A stretch of 58,700 nt of DNA from assembly GCA_902774175.1 (NCBI GenBank), contig CACYHG010000005.1, forward strand, positions 1 to 58,700, written 5' to 3'. This DNA is from an uncultured Bacteroidota bacterium. GTDB lineage: Bacteria; Bacteroidota; Bacteroidia; Bacteroidales; WCHB1-69. The translations under genes and the position numbers were made by a program. Below the pieces are notes generated by a model. That model was not told the DNA's origin, did no database searches, and saw nothing but the letters and a program-made list of their open reading frames with translations. Below, in pieces: positions 10,289-20,524 of the stretch (position 1 is its first letter; each line of letters starts with the position of its first letter).

Positions 10289-13200
10289 ATGCACAAAACA
10301 CTTACACCCTTCTGCGGACGCATTCTTCTGTTCGCGACGATGGCATGTCTACTCAGCACCATGCCAAAAGCCTCCCAAGGCTCACCACAAAACCCTCCCA
10401 AAAACGCAGTCCTGCCCGAGGACAGTTCCAAACACAAGTCACAAATCATCGGATGCGCCAATTTCGGCCAAGTCCGCTGTGACAGCGCAAATGGCGGCGG
10501 CATCTCCGGATATGCCGATGCAACCGGCCTGTTCCAATGCCTGAACACCGGCAACATCGCAGGTGAACGGAAAATCGGCGGAATTGCCGGTTACGCCTCC
10601 GGCAACAGCACCGACTCCGCCGAAATCGGGCACTGTTTCAACAGCGGCCTTATCCGTGCAGGCAACAGCAGTGGCGGACTCATCGGCTACAGCAACCAGA
10701 ACCTGCGGGTCTACAGCGGATACAACATCGGCAACGTGACCGCTGCACAATCGGCCGGTGCGATTGTAGGCCAAAAGTTCCACAACGACGCCCGATTCAA
10801 GGACTGCTATTATGACCGGCAGACATGCCTACCCGGAGCCATTGGCGGACAGGACTCCCTGAATTGCGCCGAAGGCCTTTACACAAGGCAGATGACCGGG
10901 GACAGCCTGCGACAAGCGCTTGGCAACGCTTTTTGGAGCTACCGCGCAAACTGCTACCCATCGCCGCAACAATGGGATTCAATGCCAGCGGTCATTGGTG
11001 CCACAAGCCCTGTGTTCCTCAATGGGAACGAGCGTCTGGACAGCGTTACGGACCGGTTTCACCTGCAAACCCCACAAGGACAATACTGGCGTTCCGACGA
11101 CAGCACAAGCGTGCGAATCGCAGACAATGAGGGAATTATCCTTAAAAGCGATTCCAACCGCCTGATATTTGTCGGTGACGGAACATCCGTCTTCCGTCAG
11201 GTGCCGCTGCTGCACACCTACCGTTCCGTCTGCCGGAGAATCGCATTCAATGCCAATCAGGGTAGCGGCCAAATGGACACCTTGGAAGTCTGCGGAAACC
11301 AGCCGGCCTTCATTCCGGCATCGCTTTTCACCCGCACACACTTTCTGTTCCAAGGCTGGGCGTATGGGGCGGGCAGCGCTGCCGTACTGCAAAGCGGGGA
11401 CACGCTTTTCTGCACACAGGACACCACACTGTACGCCGTATGGAGTCCGGACGGGACAGACTCCAGCCATGCCATCCCTATCAACAACCGCGCTGAGCTG
11501 ATGGCTTTCCGTGATGCCGTCAACAATTACAGCAAAGGGGAGTTCAAAGGGGTCCGCAACCAGTCCACAGGTTTCAGGGACATCCATTTCATACTGACCG
11601 CCGACATTGACCTGGACAGCCTGTATGCCTCAGGAACAGATTGGGAACCTGTCGGGAAAAGTTCATCCGCAAGTTTCCGCGGCAAGTTTCACGGAATGGG
11701 GCACCGCATATCACATCTTTACATCAACACACCGACCGTCAATTACAAGGGATTGTTCGGCTACCTTGACTCCGCATTAGTGGAGGATGTGACACTTGCA
11801 GCAAATGACACAATAATCGGCAAGCAGTACTGCGGAGGTATCGCAGCCTACGCTGCAAACGGTTCGCAAATACTCAGATGTGCAAACCACGGCTATGTTG
11901 AGGGGAAAAGCACACATATCGGCGGCATCTGCGGCAATATGGCCAAATCGGACATTACGGACTGCCATAACACAGGCAATATCACCGGTACGGAAAAAGT
12001 GGGTGGCATTGCCGGGTACACCAACGGCAACAGCGCACGCTATACCCATATTCTCAGATGTTTCAACAGCGGACAGATACTTGCGTCGAAAGCTGCCGGA
12101 GGTATTTGCGGCAACAGCTATTCCTGCACGGAAATCACACAGGTTTACCAAAACGGACAGGTTTGGGCTGACACAATACGTGGAAGCATTGTCGGCCTGA
12201 AGAGCCAGAAGAGCGTTTCATTCCGATACTGCTATTATGATATGCAAATCAGTCCGTTGGGAGCAATCAACGGTACGGATGACAGCACAGCGGCAGGCCT
12301 TTCCACCTCCGCACTGACAGACTCGCTGCCATCGGGTTTCGACTCACGGTACTGGCAGCAGGCACAGGGGTATTGTCCGATTCCGGTTTCAGCCGCTACA
12401 GACACAGCCGCCCGCATTGCCGCCACACCGGTCCTTTTTGCACAGGGCGACAATGCAATGCTTGTCCGCAACGACCTTGCTCTAAACGGATGCGACTGGA
12501 TAACATGGGGAGCTGTCCCTTCAAACAACATACAGATCAACAATTGTAACGTTCGGATTACCGGATCGGACAGCAATATTGTCCTGACCGCCTCCTACCG
12601 GCAGACCGTATATCGGGAAATCCGCATCTCCCGGCTGCAATTGCGGACACGCTGCAACATCCGGCTGTGGGCAAACGACAGCAGCAACCGGCACATCATC
12701 CTTCAGGCATACCTGAACGATTATTTGAAACTGGACACCATTCCGTTCCAAAGGGCACATAAGCTGCTTCGCGGCTGGAGCTTCACCCAGCAAGGTGCCT
12801 CCATGCTGACCACTGCGGACAGCATTCTGGTACTGCAGGACACCTCCCTCTTTGCAGTCTGGGGCAATGACGGACAGAGCCGCGAATATGCGCTGCGCAT
12901 TGACAACCTGAACGATTGGACAGCCTTCCGCGATGCGGTCAACGATTATGCGAATGGCTGCTACCAAGGTGTTTATAATCGCAACAGCGGCTTCTGCGGC
13001 ATCCATTTCGCACTGTATGCCCAGTTGGATCTCCAGACGGTCTGCGACAGTGCACACTCATGGATACCTGTTGGCAGGAACAGTTCCACTCCATTCAGGG
13101 GAAATCTGGAAGGTAACGGACATACCATTGACAATATGGTCATAGACTCTGCAAACATGGATTTTGCAGGATTGTTCGGCTGCATGGATTCCGCAACCGT

Positions 13201-14365
13201 AAGCGGCCTTGAGCTCGGGGTCCATTCACGTGTCCGCGGCCGCAGCTATGTCGGCGGCATCACCGGCTGCGCCAGAAACAGCAGCAACATACGGCAATGC
13301 GCCAATCATGCTCCTGTCACCGGCAGTGAGGAATACATCGGCGGAATTTGCGGCTACATGAGCCAGTCGACCATCCAGGAATGCTATAACGCAGCTGACA
13401 TCCGAGGCACGGACAAAGTGGGCGGCATTGTCGGATATGCAGGCACCGCATCCGCCGGCAGCGGCAGCAGCGCACTTGGCACATCAAACGTATCATACTG
13501 CTACAACAGCCACGCCGTCCGTGGCAGCCAATGCACCGGCGGACTTATCGGCTTTGCCAACGGAAACACGACACTTAGCCGAAGCTATAACAGCGGGCAA
13601 CTGTTCGGAGCACACTATACGGGAAGCATTATCGGACGGAAATACAGCAGCCAGACCTCAATCAGCCAATGTGTGTACGACCGCCAGACCAGCCGTTTTG
13701 CAGGCATCAATGGGAAAGATCCGGAGACGGCCACCGAAGGACTCCCAACGCTGCAGATGACCGGCACCCTGCTGCAACAACTGTTGGACACACTGCATTG
13801 GAGATATACGGAATCCTGCTATCCGCAACTGCAGGCCATGGAGCAATCCCCCGCCGCATGGGTTTCCGTAATTCCCATCTTTTTGTCCGGGAACGAGACT
13901 ACGGACAGTATCGCCCATGATTTCATGTTGGGGGAGCGTCCCGGATTCATTTGGGAGAGTGGCGACCCCTCTGCACTGCGCATTGAAGGGTTCAAGGCAA
14001 TGCTGCTGGACAGCGACACCCTCTCCATTATTGTCCGCTTCGACAGCGTAATCTCCAAGAAGTATGACATCAATACAATTCCTGACATTGTCACACGCAC
14101 ACCATCCATCGGGCAGCCCCGTCCCGAATGCCTCATATACCCGAATCCGGTTACAAACCTGCTGCATATCCGGATTGCTGAACCGCAAGCCATACCCATG
14201 CGGCAGCTCTACCTGTGCGATGCAACCGGAAAAATCGTCCTGAGACAGACCATGACGGATAACAGGTGCGACCTGCAATTGCAGGATCTCCCCGCAGGCA
14301 GCTACCATATCGTGCTTCAGGATGCCGAAAAAAGATACTGGCACTTCAACATCTCCAAACGATAA
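10289..14365 (+). CDS. T9SS cargo with GLUG and InlB/Flg_new-type repeats
   Basis: A 1358-residue secreted protein. A signal peptide (about residues 1-30) leads into three GLUG-type regions (about 50-190, 465-655 and 940-1125), with GGI.GYA and C.N.G motifs. Between them are two InlB B-repeat/Flg_new-like stretches (about 315-385 and 800-862), each ending in L(Y/F)AVW. Each GLUG region ends in a similar YD(R/M)Q...GINGxD segment. A T9SS type A sorting domain closes the protein (about 1280-1358: YPNPVTN, L.DLPAGSYHI, ends FNISKR). The first GLUG region starts inside the repeat unit: it lacks the ADIDL...W.PVG...F.G...G.GH lead-in that units 2 and 3 have. Such repeats occur in bacterial surface proteins; the ligand is unknown. 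It has its own promoter and is divergent from the left giant gene. Confidence 0.88.
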   Translation: MHKTLTPFCGRILLFATMACLLSTMPKASQGSPQNPPKNAVLPEDSSKHKSQIIGCANFGQVRCDSANGGGISGYADATGLFQCLNTGNIAGERKIGGIAGYASGNSTDSAEIGHCFNSGLIRAGNSSGGLIGYSNQNLRVYSGYNIGNVTAAQSAGAIVGQKFHNDARFKDCYYDRQTCLPGAIGGQDSLNCAEGLYTRQMTGDSLRQALGNAFWSYRANCYPSPQQWDSMPAVIGATSPVFLNGNERLDSVTDRFHLQTPQGQYWRSDDSTSVRIADNEGIILKSDSNRLIFVGDGTSVFRQVPLLHTYRSVCRRIAFNANQGSGQMDTLEVCGNQPAFIPASLFTRTHFLFQGWAYGAGSAAVLQSGDTLFCTQDTTLYAVWSPDGTDSSHAIPINNRAELMAFRDAVNNYSKGEFKGVRNQSTGFRDIHFILTADIDLDSLYASGTDWEPVGKSSSASFRGKFHGMGHRISHLYINTPTVNYKGLFGYLDSALVEDVTLAANDTIIGKQYCGGIAAYAANGSQILRCANHGYVEGKSTHIGGICGNMAKSDITDCHNTGNITGTEKVGGIAGYTNGNSARYTHILRCFNSGQILASKAAGGICGNSYSCTEITQVYQNGQVWADTIRGSIVGLKSQKSVSFRYCYYDMQISPLGAINGTDDSTAAGLSTSALTDSLPSGFDSRYWQQAQGYCPIPVSAATDTAARIAATPVLFAQGDNAMLVRNDLALNGCDWITWGAVPSNNIQINNCNVRITGSDSNIVLTASYRQTVYREIRISRLQLRTRCNIRLWANDSSNRHIILQAYLNDYLKLDTIPFQRAHKLLRGWSFTQQGASMLTTADSILVLQDTSLFAVWGNDGQSREYALRIDNLNDWTAFRDAVNDYANGCYQGVYNRNSGFCGIHFALYAQLDLQTVCDSAHSWIPVGRNSSTPFRGNLEGNGHTIDNMVIDSANMDFAGLFGCMDSATVSGLELGVHSRVRGRSYVGGITGCARNSSNIRQCANHAPVTGSEEYIGGICGYMSQSTIQECYNAADIRGTDKVGGIVGYAGTASAGSGSSALGTSNVSYCYNSHAVRGSQCTGGLIGFANGNTTLSRSYNSGQLFGAHYTGSIIGRKYSSQTSISQCVYDRQTSRFAGINGKDPETATEGLPTLQMTGTLLQQLLDTLHWRYTESCYPQLQAMEQSPAAWVSVIPIFLSGNETTDSIAHDFMLGERPGFIWESGDPSALRIEGFKAMLLDSDTLSIIVRFDSVISKKYDINTIPDIVTRTPSIGQPRPECLIYPNPVTNLLHIRIAEPQAIPMRQLYLCDATGKIVLRQTMTDNRCDLQLQDLPAGSYHIVLQDAEKRYWHFNISKR

Positions 14366-14374
14366 TACACAAAA

Positions 14375-14405
14375 AAAGAGGGCTTCCAACTCGGGAGCCC
14401 TCTTT
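14375..14405. terminator. Bidirectional terminator between convergent genes
   Basis: AAAGAGGGCT (14375-14384) pairs with AGCCCTCTTT (14396-14405). An A-run on the left and Ts on the right let it serve both the plus-strand cargo gene and the minus-strand transporter gene, which converge here. Confidence 0.85.
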
Positions 14406-14428
14406 ATATTTCTGAGCAGGATGTCATA

Positions 14429-15706
14429 CTACTCCGTGGGAATCTCCTTGTTCACATTCCTGGAGCCGACCAATGCGAAAAAGAGCATGTAGATGATGCC
14501 TGCAAACACGACCCAAAAGCTGCTGATGTAATTGGAGGTCATGTCGGCAATCCAGCCTTGAAGTGCGGGAAGTATGCCGCCGCCACAAACCATCACCATG
14601 AATATTCCGGAACCCATCGCCGTATATTTGCCCAAACCCTCTACAGCGAGGTTGAAAATTCCGCCCCACATCACAGAGGTGCACAGTCCGCAAAGAATCA
14701 GGAACATGATGGGCAACGGAACATCTTCAAGGCCGAAAGAGATATCTGCACGGAACACAGGCATCTTAACTGTAATGCCGCTGGGAAGGAACATTGCCAG
14801 CAACACGAATACGGCTGCAATGGACAGCACAGTGCCTAACATCAGTTTCGGAGAGACCTTTCCGCCAAGCAGACCTCCCACGAGCCTTCCGACGAACATC
14901 AGAAACCAGTAGGTGCCGCACAACGTGCCGGCAATTGCAGCCGGCATGGCCAATCCACCCGCCTCAGCGGTCTGGGTCATGTAGAGGTTGGCAATGCTCG
15001 GAATGGCGACCTCCACACCGACATAGATGAAAATGGCGATGATGCCCAAACGGAAATGTCGGAATGACATCGGACCGTATTGTGACCTTTGCGGTTCGTT
15101 CCGCTCCACATAAGGTTCAGGAATGCTGACAAATGAAAGCACTATAAAGGCCAATGCGAAAATGCCCATGGCTATGAAAAGGGCGGGATTGCCGTCGCGG
15201 ATGGTAGCTTTGGCCACATCCCCCATCAGGTAGCCGACCAGCACAGGAACAATGGTGGCAGCGATGGAATTACACGCACCGCCGAACTGGATCAGCTGGT
15301 TGCCTCTCTTGCCGCCGCCGCCCAACGTGTTGAGCATGGGATTGACCACGGTGTTCAGCATGCACATGGAGAAACCGGCCACAAAGGCACCCGTCAGATA
15401 AATGCCGAAAGAGGCCGCCACGCCCGAAAGGAACATGACCAGCACACCGGCAAAACCGACCGCAATGGCCCACAAGGCGGTCTTCTTGTAACCGATGCGT
15501 TTCAGCATCATGCCGGCAGGGATGCCCATGAAGGCATAGGCGATGAAATTGGCGAAATTACCGAGCTGCGACATGAAATTGCTTACACCGAACTGGTTCT
15601 TAACAATCACCCCGAACGGGTTCTGAAATCCGGTGACGAACGAAATCATCGCTAACAGACAGAACATCATTGCGATGGGCAATGCATAACTTTTCCTGTT
15701 TTCCAT
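14429..15706 (-). CDS. Sugar transporter, major facilitator superfamily (FucP/GluP-like)
   Basis: A 425-residue integral inner membrane protein with about 12 hydrophobic helices. The N-terminal FVTGFQNPFG, the GRIGYKKT-type loop (RIGYKKTALW) and the N..LNTLGGGG...QLIQFGGA stretch resemble the fucose:H+ symporter (FHS) branch, which imports hexoses or N-acetylhexosamines with protons. The substrate cannot be read from the sequence. It lies 21 nt downstream of purA in the same direction and is probably co-transcribed from the purA promoter. It ends at the shared terminator at 14375-14405. Confidence 0.85.
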   Translation of the reverse strand: MENRKSYALPIAMMFCLLAMISFVTGFQNPFGVIVKNQFGVSNFMSQLGNFANFIAYAFMGIPAGMMLKRIGYKKTALWAIAVGFAGVLVMFLSGVAASFGIYLTGAFVAGFSMCMLNTVVNPMLNTLGGGGKRGNQLIQFGGACNSIAATIVPVLVGYLMGDVAKATIRDGNPALFIAMGIFALAFIVLSFVSIPEPYVERNEPQRSQYGPMSFRHFRLGIIAIFIYVGVEVAIPSIANLYMTQTAEAGGLAMPAAIAGTLCGTYWFLMFVGRLVGGLLGGKVSPKLMLGTVLSIAAVFVLLAMFLPSGITVKMPVFRADISFGLEDVPLPIMFLILCGLCTSVMWGGIFNLAVEGLGKYTAMGSGIFMVMVCGGGILPALQGWIADMTSNYISSFWVVFAGIIYMLFFALVGSRNVNKEIPTE

Positions 15707-15727
15707 AAATATATGTTTTTGTTGTTG

Positions 15728-17005
15728 CTATTTGCCAAACACCAATGTCTCCTCCCTGTCCGGGCCATAGGAGACGATATAGGTCTTGCGGCCGAGATAT
15801 TCCTCGACAAAATGCAGGTAATTCTCCAGTGCGGGGGCAAGCCGCCCCGATTCAAACGGCTGCTTCCAGCCCTCCAATTCGGTATAGACAGGCTGTATGC
15901 GTTCGTCAATCCGGAACGGGATCTCCCGCGTGACCTGCCCGTCAATCTGATAGTCGGTGCAGACCTTCACCTTGTCAAAGCCGTTGAGCACATCCACCTT
16001 CATCATGATGAGGTCGGTCACTCCGTTGAGCATACAGGCGTATTTCAGCAGCGTCAGGTCCATCCAGCCGCATCGGCGCGGACGCTTTGTGGTGGCGCCG
16101 AACTCCTGCCCCTGCTTGCGCATGTACTCCCCTGTCCCATCAAAGAGTTCCGTCGGGAAAACGCCGGTTCCCACACGGGTGCAATAGGCCTTGAACAGCC
16201 CGAAGACCCGTCCGATGTTCCCGGGAGCAACGCCAAGACCGCTGCAGGCTCCGGCAGTGATTGTGTTGGAGGAGGTGACATAGGGATAGGTGCCGAAATC
16301 CACATCCAGCAGCGTGCCCTGCGCCCCTTCAGCCAGCACCGCATGTCCGTCTGCAAGCGCATTGTTGACCAGATATTCCGTGGAGACCAGCTGGTAACCG
16401 CGCAACTGCTCCACAGCGGCAAGCCATGCCTGTTCATAATCGGCAAAAGACATTCCCTCCATCCGGACATCCGAAAAGTCGAAGCCCATGCTCTCCACCC
16501 TGCGCAGATGCGCATCGCGCAACGCACGGTATTTTTTGTCAAAATCCGGCAGGAGCAGATCCCCGACACGTATTCCGTTACGGGCGGTCTTGTCCGTATA
16601 GGTCGGGCCGATGCCCTTCAGCGTGGAGCCGATTTTTTTGCTGCCCATGGCAGCCTCGTTGGCATGGTCCAGCAGCCGGTGGGTGGGCAAAATCAGGTTG
16701 GCCTTCAATGAGACGAAAAGTTTTGAACGGACATCCGTATATTGGGAGGCCTCCTTGATTTCCTGACACATGACATACGGGTCAATGATCACACCATTGC
16801 CGATGACATTTTTCGTATTCTCCCGGAAAATGCCGGAAGGGATGGTATGGAGCACCATTTTATGGCCCTCAAACTCCAACGTATGGCCGGCATTCGGCCC
16901 GCCCTGGAAACGCGCCACGACATCATAGTGCGGTGTGAGCACGTCCACGGCCTTACCTTTGCCTTCGTCACCCCATTGCAAACCCAATAGAACATCCACT
17001 TTCAT
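15728..17005 (-). CDS. purA: Adenylosuccinate synthetase
   Basis: A 425-residue cytoplasmic enzyme that converts IMP, aspartate and GTP to adenylosuccinate, the first committed step of AMP synthesis. It shows the family P-loop GLQWGDEGKGK near the N-terminus, the IMP-binding GGPNAGHT, GPTYTDKTARNG, EGAQG..LD...GTYP(Y)VTSS and RVG.G.FPTE. The frame stays open 29 codons further upstream. The ATG at 17005 is chosen because family members begin at MKVDVLLG and because the promoter at 17089-17097 would start transcription downstream of the longer start. The length is normal for the family. It leads a two-gene transcript with the MFS transporter. Confidence 0.97.
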   Translation of the reverse strand: MKVDVLLGLQWGDEGKGKAVDVLTPHYDVVARFQGGPNAGHTLEFEGHKMVLHTIPSGIFRENTKNVIGNGVIIDPYVMCQEIKEASQYTDVRSKLFVSLKANLILPTHRLLDHANEAAMGSKKIGSTLKGIGPTYTDKTARNGIRVGDLLLPDFDKKYRALRDAHLRRVESMGFDFSDVRMEGMSFADYEQAWLAAVEQLRGYQLVSTEYLVNNALADGHAVLAEGAQGTLLDVDFGTYPYVTSSNTITAGACSGLGVAPGNIGRVFGLFKAYCTRVGTGVFPTELFDGTGEYMRKQGQEFGATTKRPRRCGWMDLTLLKYACMLNGVTDLIMMKVDVLNGFDKVKVCTDYQIDGQVTREIPFRIDERIQPVYTELEGWKQPFESGRLAPALENYLHFVEEYLGRKTYIVSYGPDREETLVFGK

Positions 17006-17088
17006 TATTGTTACGCTTTTAGTTATCAATAAAATGCAAACTTTACGGATGCCGCATCGCCGCCAAAGCCGCAAAAGACAACCGCGAT

Positions 17089-17097
17089 GCAAAGGTA
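17089..17097 (-). promoter_or_regulatory. purA promoter
   Basis: TACCTTTGC on the minus strand fits TAnnTTTGC. It predicts a leader of about 75 nt before the purA ATG at 17005 and rules out the longer start at 17092. It is divergent from the ruvB promoter 80 bp away. Confidence 0.65.
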
Positions 17098-17177
17098 CAA
17101 CAAAAGAAAATACGCCATGAAAAAAAGCGGTGTAAAATTTTTCCTTTCATTCCGCCGTGTCGTATTGCTTTTTCATC

Positions 17178-17186
17178 TACATTTGC
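17178..17186 (+). promoter_or_regulatory. ruvB operon promoter
   Basis: TACATTTGC on the plus strand matches the -7 box and lies 28 nt before the ruvB ATG. It probably drives the close-packed genes from ruvB to the nitrilase-family gene. Confidence 0.6.
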
Positions 17187-17214
17187 AATTTGGATTTTTA
17201 CTAATAGGAACACC

Positions 17215-18252
17215 ATGATCAACCCCAATCTGGACCCACATGCAGAGCGGCTCAGCCTTTCGGAGAAGGAGATCGAGAAGGTCATCCGTCCGGGCGGCTT
17301 CAGCGATTTTGCCGGTCAGGAGCAGGTGGTGGAGAACCTGAAGATTTTCGTCCGCGCGGCCAAACAGCGGGGCGAATCGCTGGACCATGTGCTGCTGCAC
17401 GGACCTCCAGGCTTGGGCAAAACCACACTCTCCCACATCATCGCAAACGAGATGGGCGTGAACCTCCGCATCACCTCCGGCCCTGTCATTGACAAGCCCG
17501 GTGATTTGGCGGGACTGCTCACCAACCTGGAAACCAATGATGTATTGTTCATCGATGAGATTCACAGGCTCTCGCCCGTGGTGGAGGAATACCTCTATTC
17601 CGCCATGGAGGACTACAAGATAGACATTCTGATTGAATCGGGACCAAACGCGCGCAACGTGCAGATCGGGCTGAACCACTTCACCCTTGTGGGGGCCACC
17701 ACCCGCTCCGGACTGCTCACCGCCCCGTTGCGGTCACGCTTCGGAATCAATTTGCGGCTCAACTACTACGACACCGACACGCTGGAGAAAATTATCATCC
17801 GCTCCGCCGGCATCCTGCGCATCGAGATAGAACGTGCCGCAGCACATGAGATTGCCCGCCGCAGCCGCGGGACTCCACGTATCGCCAACCTGCTGCTGCG
17901 CCGCGTGCGCGACTTCGCCCAAATCAAGGGGAGCGGAAAAATCACGCTTGACATCGCCCGTTACGGACTGGCCGCGCTCAATGTTGACGCCTACGGCCTG
18001 GACGAGATGGACAACCGCATTCTCTCCACCATCATCCACAAGTTCAAGGGGGGACCGGTCGGCATCACCACCATCGCCACTGCAGTCGGCGAGGATGCAG
18101 GCACCATTGAGGAGGTCTATGAGCCTTTCCTGATCCAGGAGGGATTTCTGGTGCGCACGCCGCGCGGAAGGGAGGCTACAGAATTGAGTTACAAACACCT
18201 GGGTGTTTCCATTCCCTCAAAGAACGGCACCCTTAACCTTTTTGACGAATGA
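17215..18252 (+). CDS. ruvB: Holliday junction branch migration helicase RuvB
   Basis: A 345-residue AAA+ ATPase that forms the hexameric motor of the RuvABC complex, driving branch migration during recombination and repair. Visible motifs: Walker [10 protein letters not shown] (about residue 63), Walker [11 protein letters not shown], sensor 1 GATTRSG, the arginine-finger region APLRSRFG, and a C-terminal winged-helix domain ([26 protein letters not shown]). Full length. Its stop overlaps the pssA start by 4 nt. ruvA and ruvC are not in the window. Confidence 0.98.
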   Translation: MINPNLDPHAERLSLSEKEIEKVIRPGGFSDFAGQEQVVENLKIFVRAAKQRGESLDHVLLHGPPGLGKTTLSHIIANEMGVNLRITSGPVIDKPGDLAGLLTNLETNDVLFIDEIHRLSPVVEEYLYSAMEDYKIDILIESGPNARNVQIGLNHFTLVGATTRSGLLTAPLRSRFGINLRLNYYDTDTLEKIIIRSAGILRIEIERAAAHEIARRSRGTPRIANLLLRRVRDFAQIKGSGKITLDIARYGLAALNVDAYGLDEMDNRILSTIIHKFKGGPVGITTIATAVGEDAGTIEEVYEPFLIQEGFLVRTPRGREATELSYKHLGVSIPSKNGTLNLFDE

Positions 18253-18926
18253 AGAAGCATATTCCGAACTTTATCACACTGCTGAACCTCTTCTGCGGCT
18301 TTTGCGCCATCGTTGAAGCGGCACGCAGACCAAGCCACACATACGCAGCGATTGCCTTTATAGGATTCGCCCTGCTGTTTGACTTCTGTGACGGTCTGGT
18401 GGCACGACTGCTGCATGTGAAGTCGGAGTTGGGGAAGCAGTTGGACTCCCTTTCCGATCTGGTCTCTTTCGGGGTGGCACCCGCATTCATTCTGTTTAAA
18501 GCTGTAATCGCCAACAACGGTCTGGATTTTGGAGAGGCCTTCTTTTTCCTGCTTGGATGTGCTGTTTTTCCCTGCTGCGGCGCAGTCAGATTGGGAAAAT
18601 TCAATCTGGACGACAGGCAGACGGAAAATTTCCGCGGCTTACCCATTCCCTTGGCCGCCCTGACTTTGGTTTCGTTCTCCTTTTTTGATTTGCCTGCCGC
18701 TGTGACCGGCGGACTGCTATTGGCCCTATGTGTTCTGATGCTGGTTGGGATTCCGCTTTTTTCACTTAAATTCAAGAACATGCACTGGGATGAAAACTGG
18801 TACAGATATCTGATCATTATTTTCAGCATTATACTGTTTGTTCCGTTAGGCATGCGTTCCGTGCCATTCATCACACTTATTTATTTCATTATCTCTATTT
18901 TTGTACGTAAAAAAATTACAGCATAA
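18249..18926 (+). CDS. pssA: CDP-diacylglycerol-serine O-phosphatidyltransferase
   Basis: A 225-residue membrane enzyme of the CDP-alcohol phosphatidyltransferase family. It makes phosphatidylserine, the precursor of phosphatidylethanolamine. The family motif DG(x)2AR(x)8G(x)3D(x)3D is complete: DGLVARLL...G KQLDSLSD. Several hydrophobic helices follow, and the length is usual. It overlaps ruvB by 4 nt (ATGA), so the two are translationally coupled, and rfbC follows after 6 nt. Confidence 0.93.
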   Translation: MKKHIPNFITLLNLFCGFCAIVEAARRPSHTYAAIAFIGFALLFDFCDGLVARLLHVKSELGKQLDSLSDLVSFGVAPAFILFKAVIANNGLDFGEAFFFLLGCAVFPCCGAVRLGKFNLDDRQTENFRGLPIPLAALTLVSFSFFDLPAAVTGGLLLALCVLMLVGIPLFSLKFKNMHWDENWYRYLIIIFSIILFVPLGMRSVPFITLIYFIISIFVRKKITA

Positions 18927-18932
18927 CCATAT

Positions 18933-19490
18933 ATGGAGATTATCGATACCGCCATCCCCGAACTGAAAGTCATACAGCCGAAGGTGTTCGGCGATGCAAG
19001 GGGCTATTTTTTTGAAAGTTACAACAAGCAGCAGTTATCGGCTGCCGGCCTGAATGCCGATTTTGTGCAGGACAACCAGTCGCTTTCCGCCAAAAATGTG
19101 ATACGCGGCCTGCATTTCCAGAAACCGCCCTTCGCACAGGGGAAGCTGGTGCGTGTCATAACCGGCACGGCCATGGATGTGGCGGTGGACATACGCAAAG
19201 GCTCCCCCACCTACGGCCAGCATGTTAAAACGCTGCTTTCCTCCGAACAGAACAACATGTTCTGGATTCCGGCGGGATTCGCACACGGTTTCGTGGCTTT
19301 GGAGGACAACACCATTTTCGCATACAAGACAACCGACTACTATAACAAGGAGTCGGAAGGTGCAATCCGCTGGAACGACCCTGATATCGGGGTGGAATGG
19401 GGCATTGGAGAGCCTGTAATTTCCGAAAAGGACAAGGTCGCACCGTTTTTCAAGGAATTTGTCAGTCCTTTCATTTATGGTGAATATTAA
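18933..19490 (+). CDS. rfbC: dTDP-4-dehydrorhamnose 3,5-epimerase
   Basis: A 185-residue cytoplasmic cupin enzyme. It epimerises dTDP-4-keto-6-deoxyglucose at C3 and C5 on the way to dTDP-L-rhamnose for O-antigen or other surface glycans. Conserved segments are DARGYFFE, FVQDNQS, RGLHFQ (catalytic His region), GTAMDVAVDIRKGSPTYG, PAGFAHGF and the C-terminal IRWNDP. The other rml genes are not visible here, so this copy is separated from a full rhamnose cluster or complements one elsewhere. Confidence 0.95.
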   Translation: MEIIDTAIPELKVIQPKVFGDARGYFFESYNKQQLSAAGLNADFVQDNQSLSAKNVIRGLHFQKPPFAQGKLVRVITGTAMDVAVDIRKGSPTYGQHVKTLLSSEQNNMFWIPAGFAHGFVALEDNTIFAYKTTDYYNKESEGAIRWNDPDIGVEWGIGEPVISEKDKVAPFFKEFVSPFIYGEY

Positions 19491-19494
19491 TACC

Positions 19495-20514
19495 ATGGGG
19501 AAAAAGTTTTATTTCATCGGCCTTCTGGCGTTATGCGTCTGCCTGTGCGGTTGCCACAAAAAAAGGGAAAAGCCACTGCCCAAAGCTCCTGCACGGGAAA
19601 TCAAAAAAATCGAGGAGGCGCATCCGTTGCACATCTACAGGTACGACCAGGCACTGTTCAGCCTGCCTCAAAAGAATCTGGCCTCCGAACTGGATGCTCT
19701 GAAGAAGGACTACGGCTTTTTTATCGGAGATAACCCCGACATAAACCAACTGAAGGAATACCTTAACAATCCGCTCAACCGGAAACTTTATAAGGATGTC
19801 CAGGAAAAATACGGTGACCTTTCCGAATTGGAAAAGCAGTTCCAAGAGGCCTTCGCCCGAATCCGGTTCCATTTTCCTGAGGCAAAACTGCCACGCGTCT
19901 ACACGATCATTTCCGGATTAAGTTATGAAACACCGGTCATTTTTGTGGATTCAGTGCTGATTATTGCCCTGGACATGTACATGGGTGCCGGCTACCATTA
20001 TTACAAACAGTTGGGAGAAGCCCTTCCGCTTTTTATCCGCAGAAGGCTGGCGGAGCCATACCTCCTGCCAGACTGCATGAAGGAACTGGCCTACACGGTT
20101 ATCCGTAGCAACAATGCCTCCACCTGCATTTTGGACGACATGATTTTGGAAGGGAAACGCTGGATGTTTGCCGAACTTGCGCTGCCTGAGACTCCCGACA
20201 CCCTCATCACAGGATACACCGCAGCCCAGACTGCCTGGATCAGCAACTACGAATATGATGTGTGGAGTTTCCTGATCGAAAAGAACTACCTTTACGCCAA
20301 CGATAACCTTGTGGCCAGGAAACTTGTGGGCGAAGCCCCCTTCACCGCCTTTTTCGGCAAAGAATCACCGGGCTGCATCGGACGATGGATAGGCTGGCAG
20401 ATTTGCCGGAGCTGGATAGCGAACAACCCCGACCGTCCGCTCGCTGAACTTTTCGGAGAGAAGAATCCGCAACAGCTTTTGAAAAATTCAATGTACCGAC
20501 CACAAAAACCATAA
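19495..20514 (+). CDS. gldB: GldB-like lipoprotein
   Basis: A 339-residue predicted lipoprotein: after MGKKFYFIGLLALCVC, the lipobox LCGC gives the acylated Cys at about residue 19. The ATG at 19495 is chosen over one 36 nt upstream because it begins directly at the signal peptide. The body carries motifs of the gliding-motility lipoprotein GldB family: HIYRYDQALF near the start, a DMYMGAGYHYY stretch, WSFLIEKNYLY, and the C-terminal GEAPFTAFFG...SPG.IGRWIGWQI. In Flavobacterium, GldB is needed for gliding and T9SS-linked processes; homologues are widespread in non-gliding Bacteroidota. The symbol follows the family, not demonstrated motility. It sits 10 nt before the diadenylate cyclase gene. 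Confidence 0.8.
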   Translation: MGKKFYFIGLLALCVCLCGCHKKREKPLPKAPAREIKKIEEAHPLHIYRYDQALFSLPQKNLASELDALKKDYGFFIGDNPDINQLKEYLNNPLNRKLYKDVQEKYGDLSELEKQFQEAFARIRFHFPEAKLPRVYTIISGLSYETPVIFVDSVLIIALDMYMGAGYHYYKQLGEALPLFIRRRLAEPYLLPDCMKELAYTVIRSNNASTCILDDMILEGKRWMFAELALPETPDTLITGYTAAQTAWISNYEYDVWSFLIEKNYLYANDNLVARKLVGEAPFTAFFGKESPGCIGRWIGWQICRSWIANNPDRPLAELFGEKNPQQLLKNSMYRPQKP

Positions 20515-20524
20515 CATTGCCGTC

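Noticed and set aside
15713..16711. A 332-codon open frame on the plus strand
   Set aside because: It is antisense to purA, whose protein motifs are unmistakable.
17006..17092. Longer purA start at 17092
   Set aside because: It lies at or upstream of the predicted transcription start, and the extra 29 residues are not in the family.
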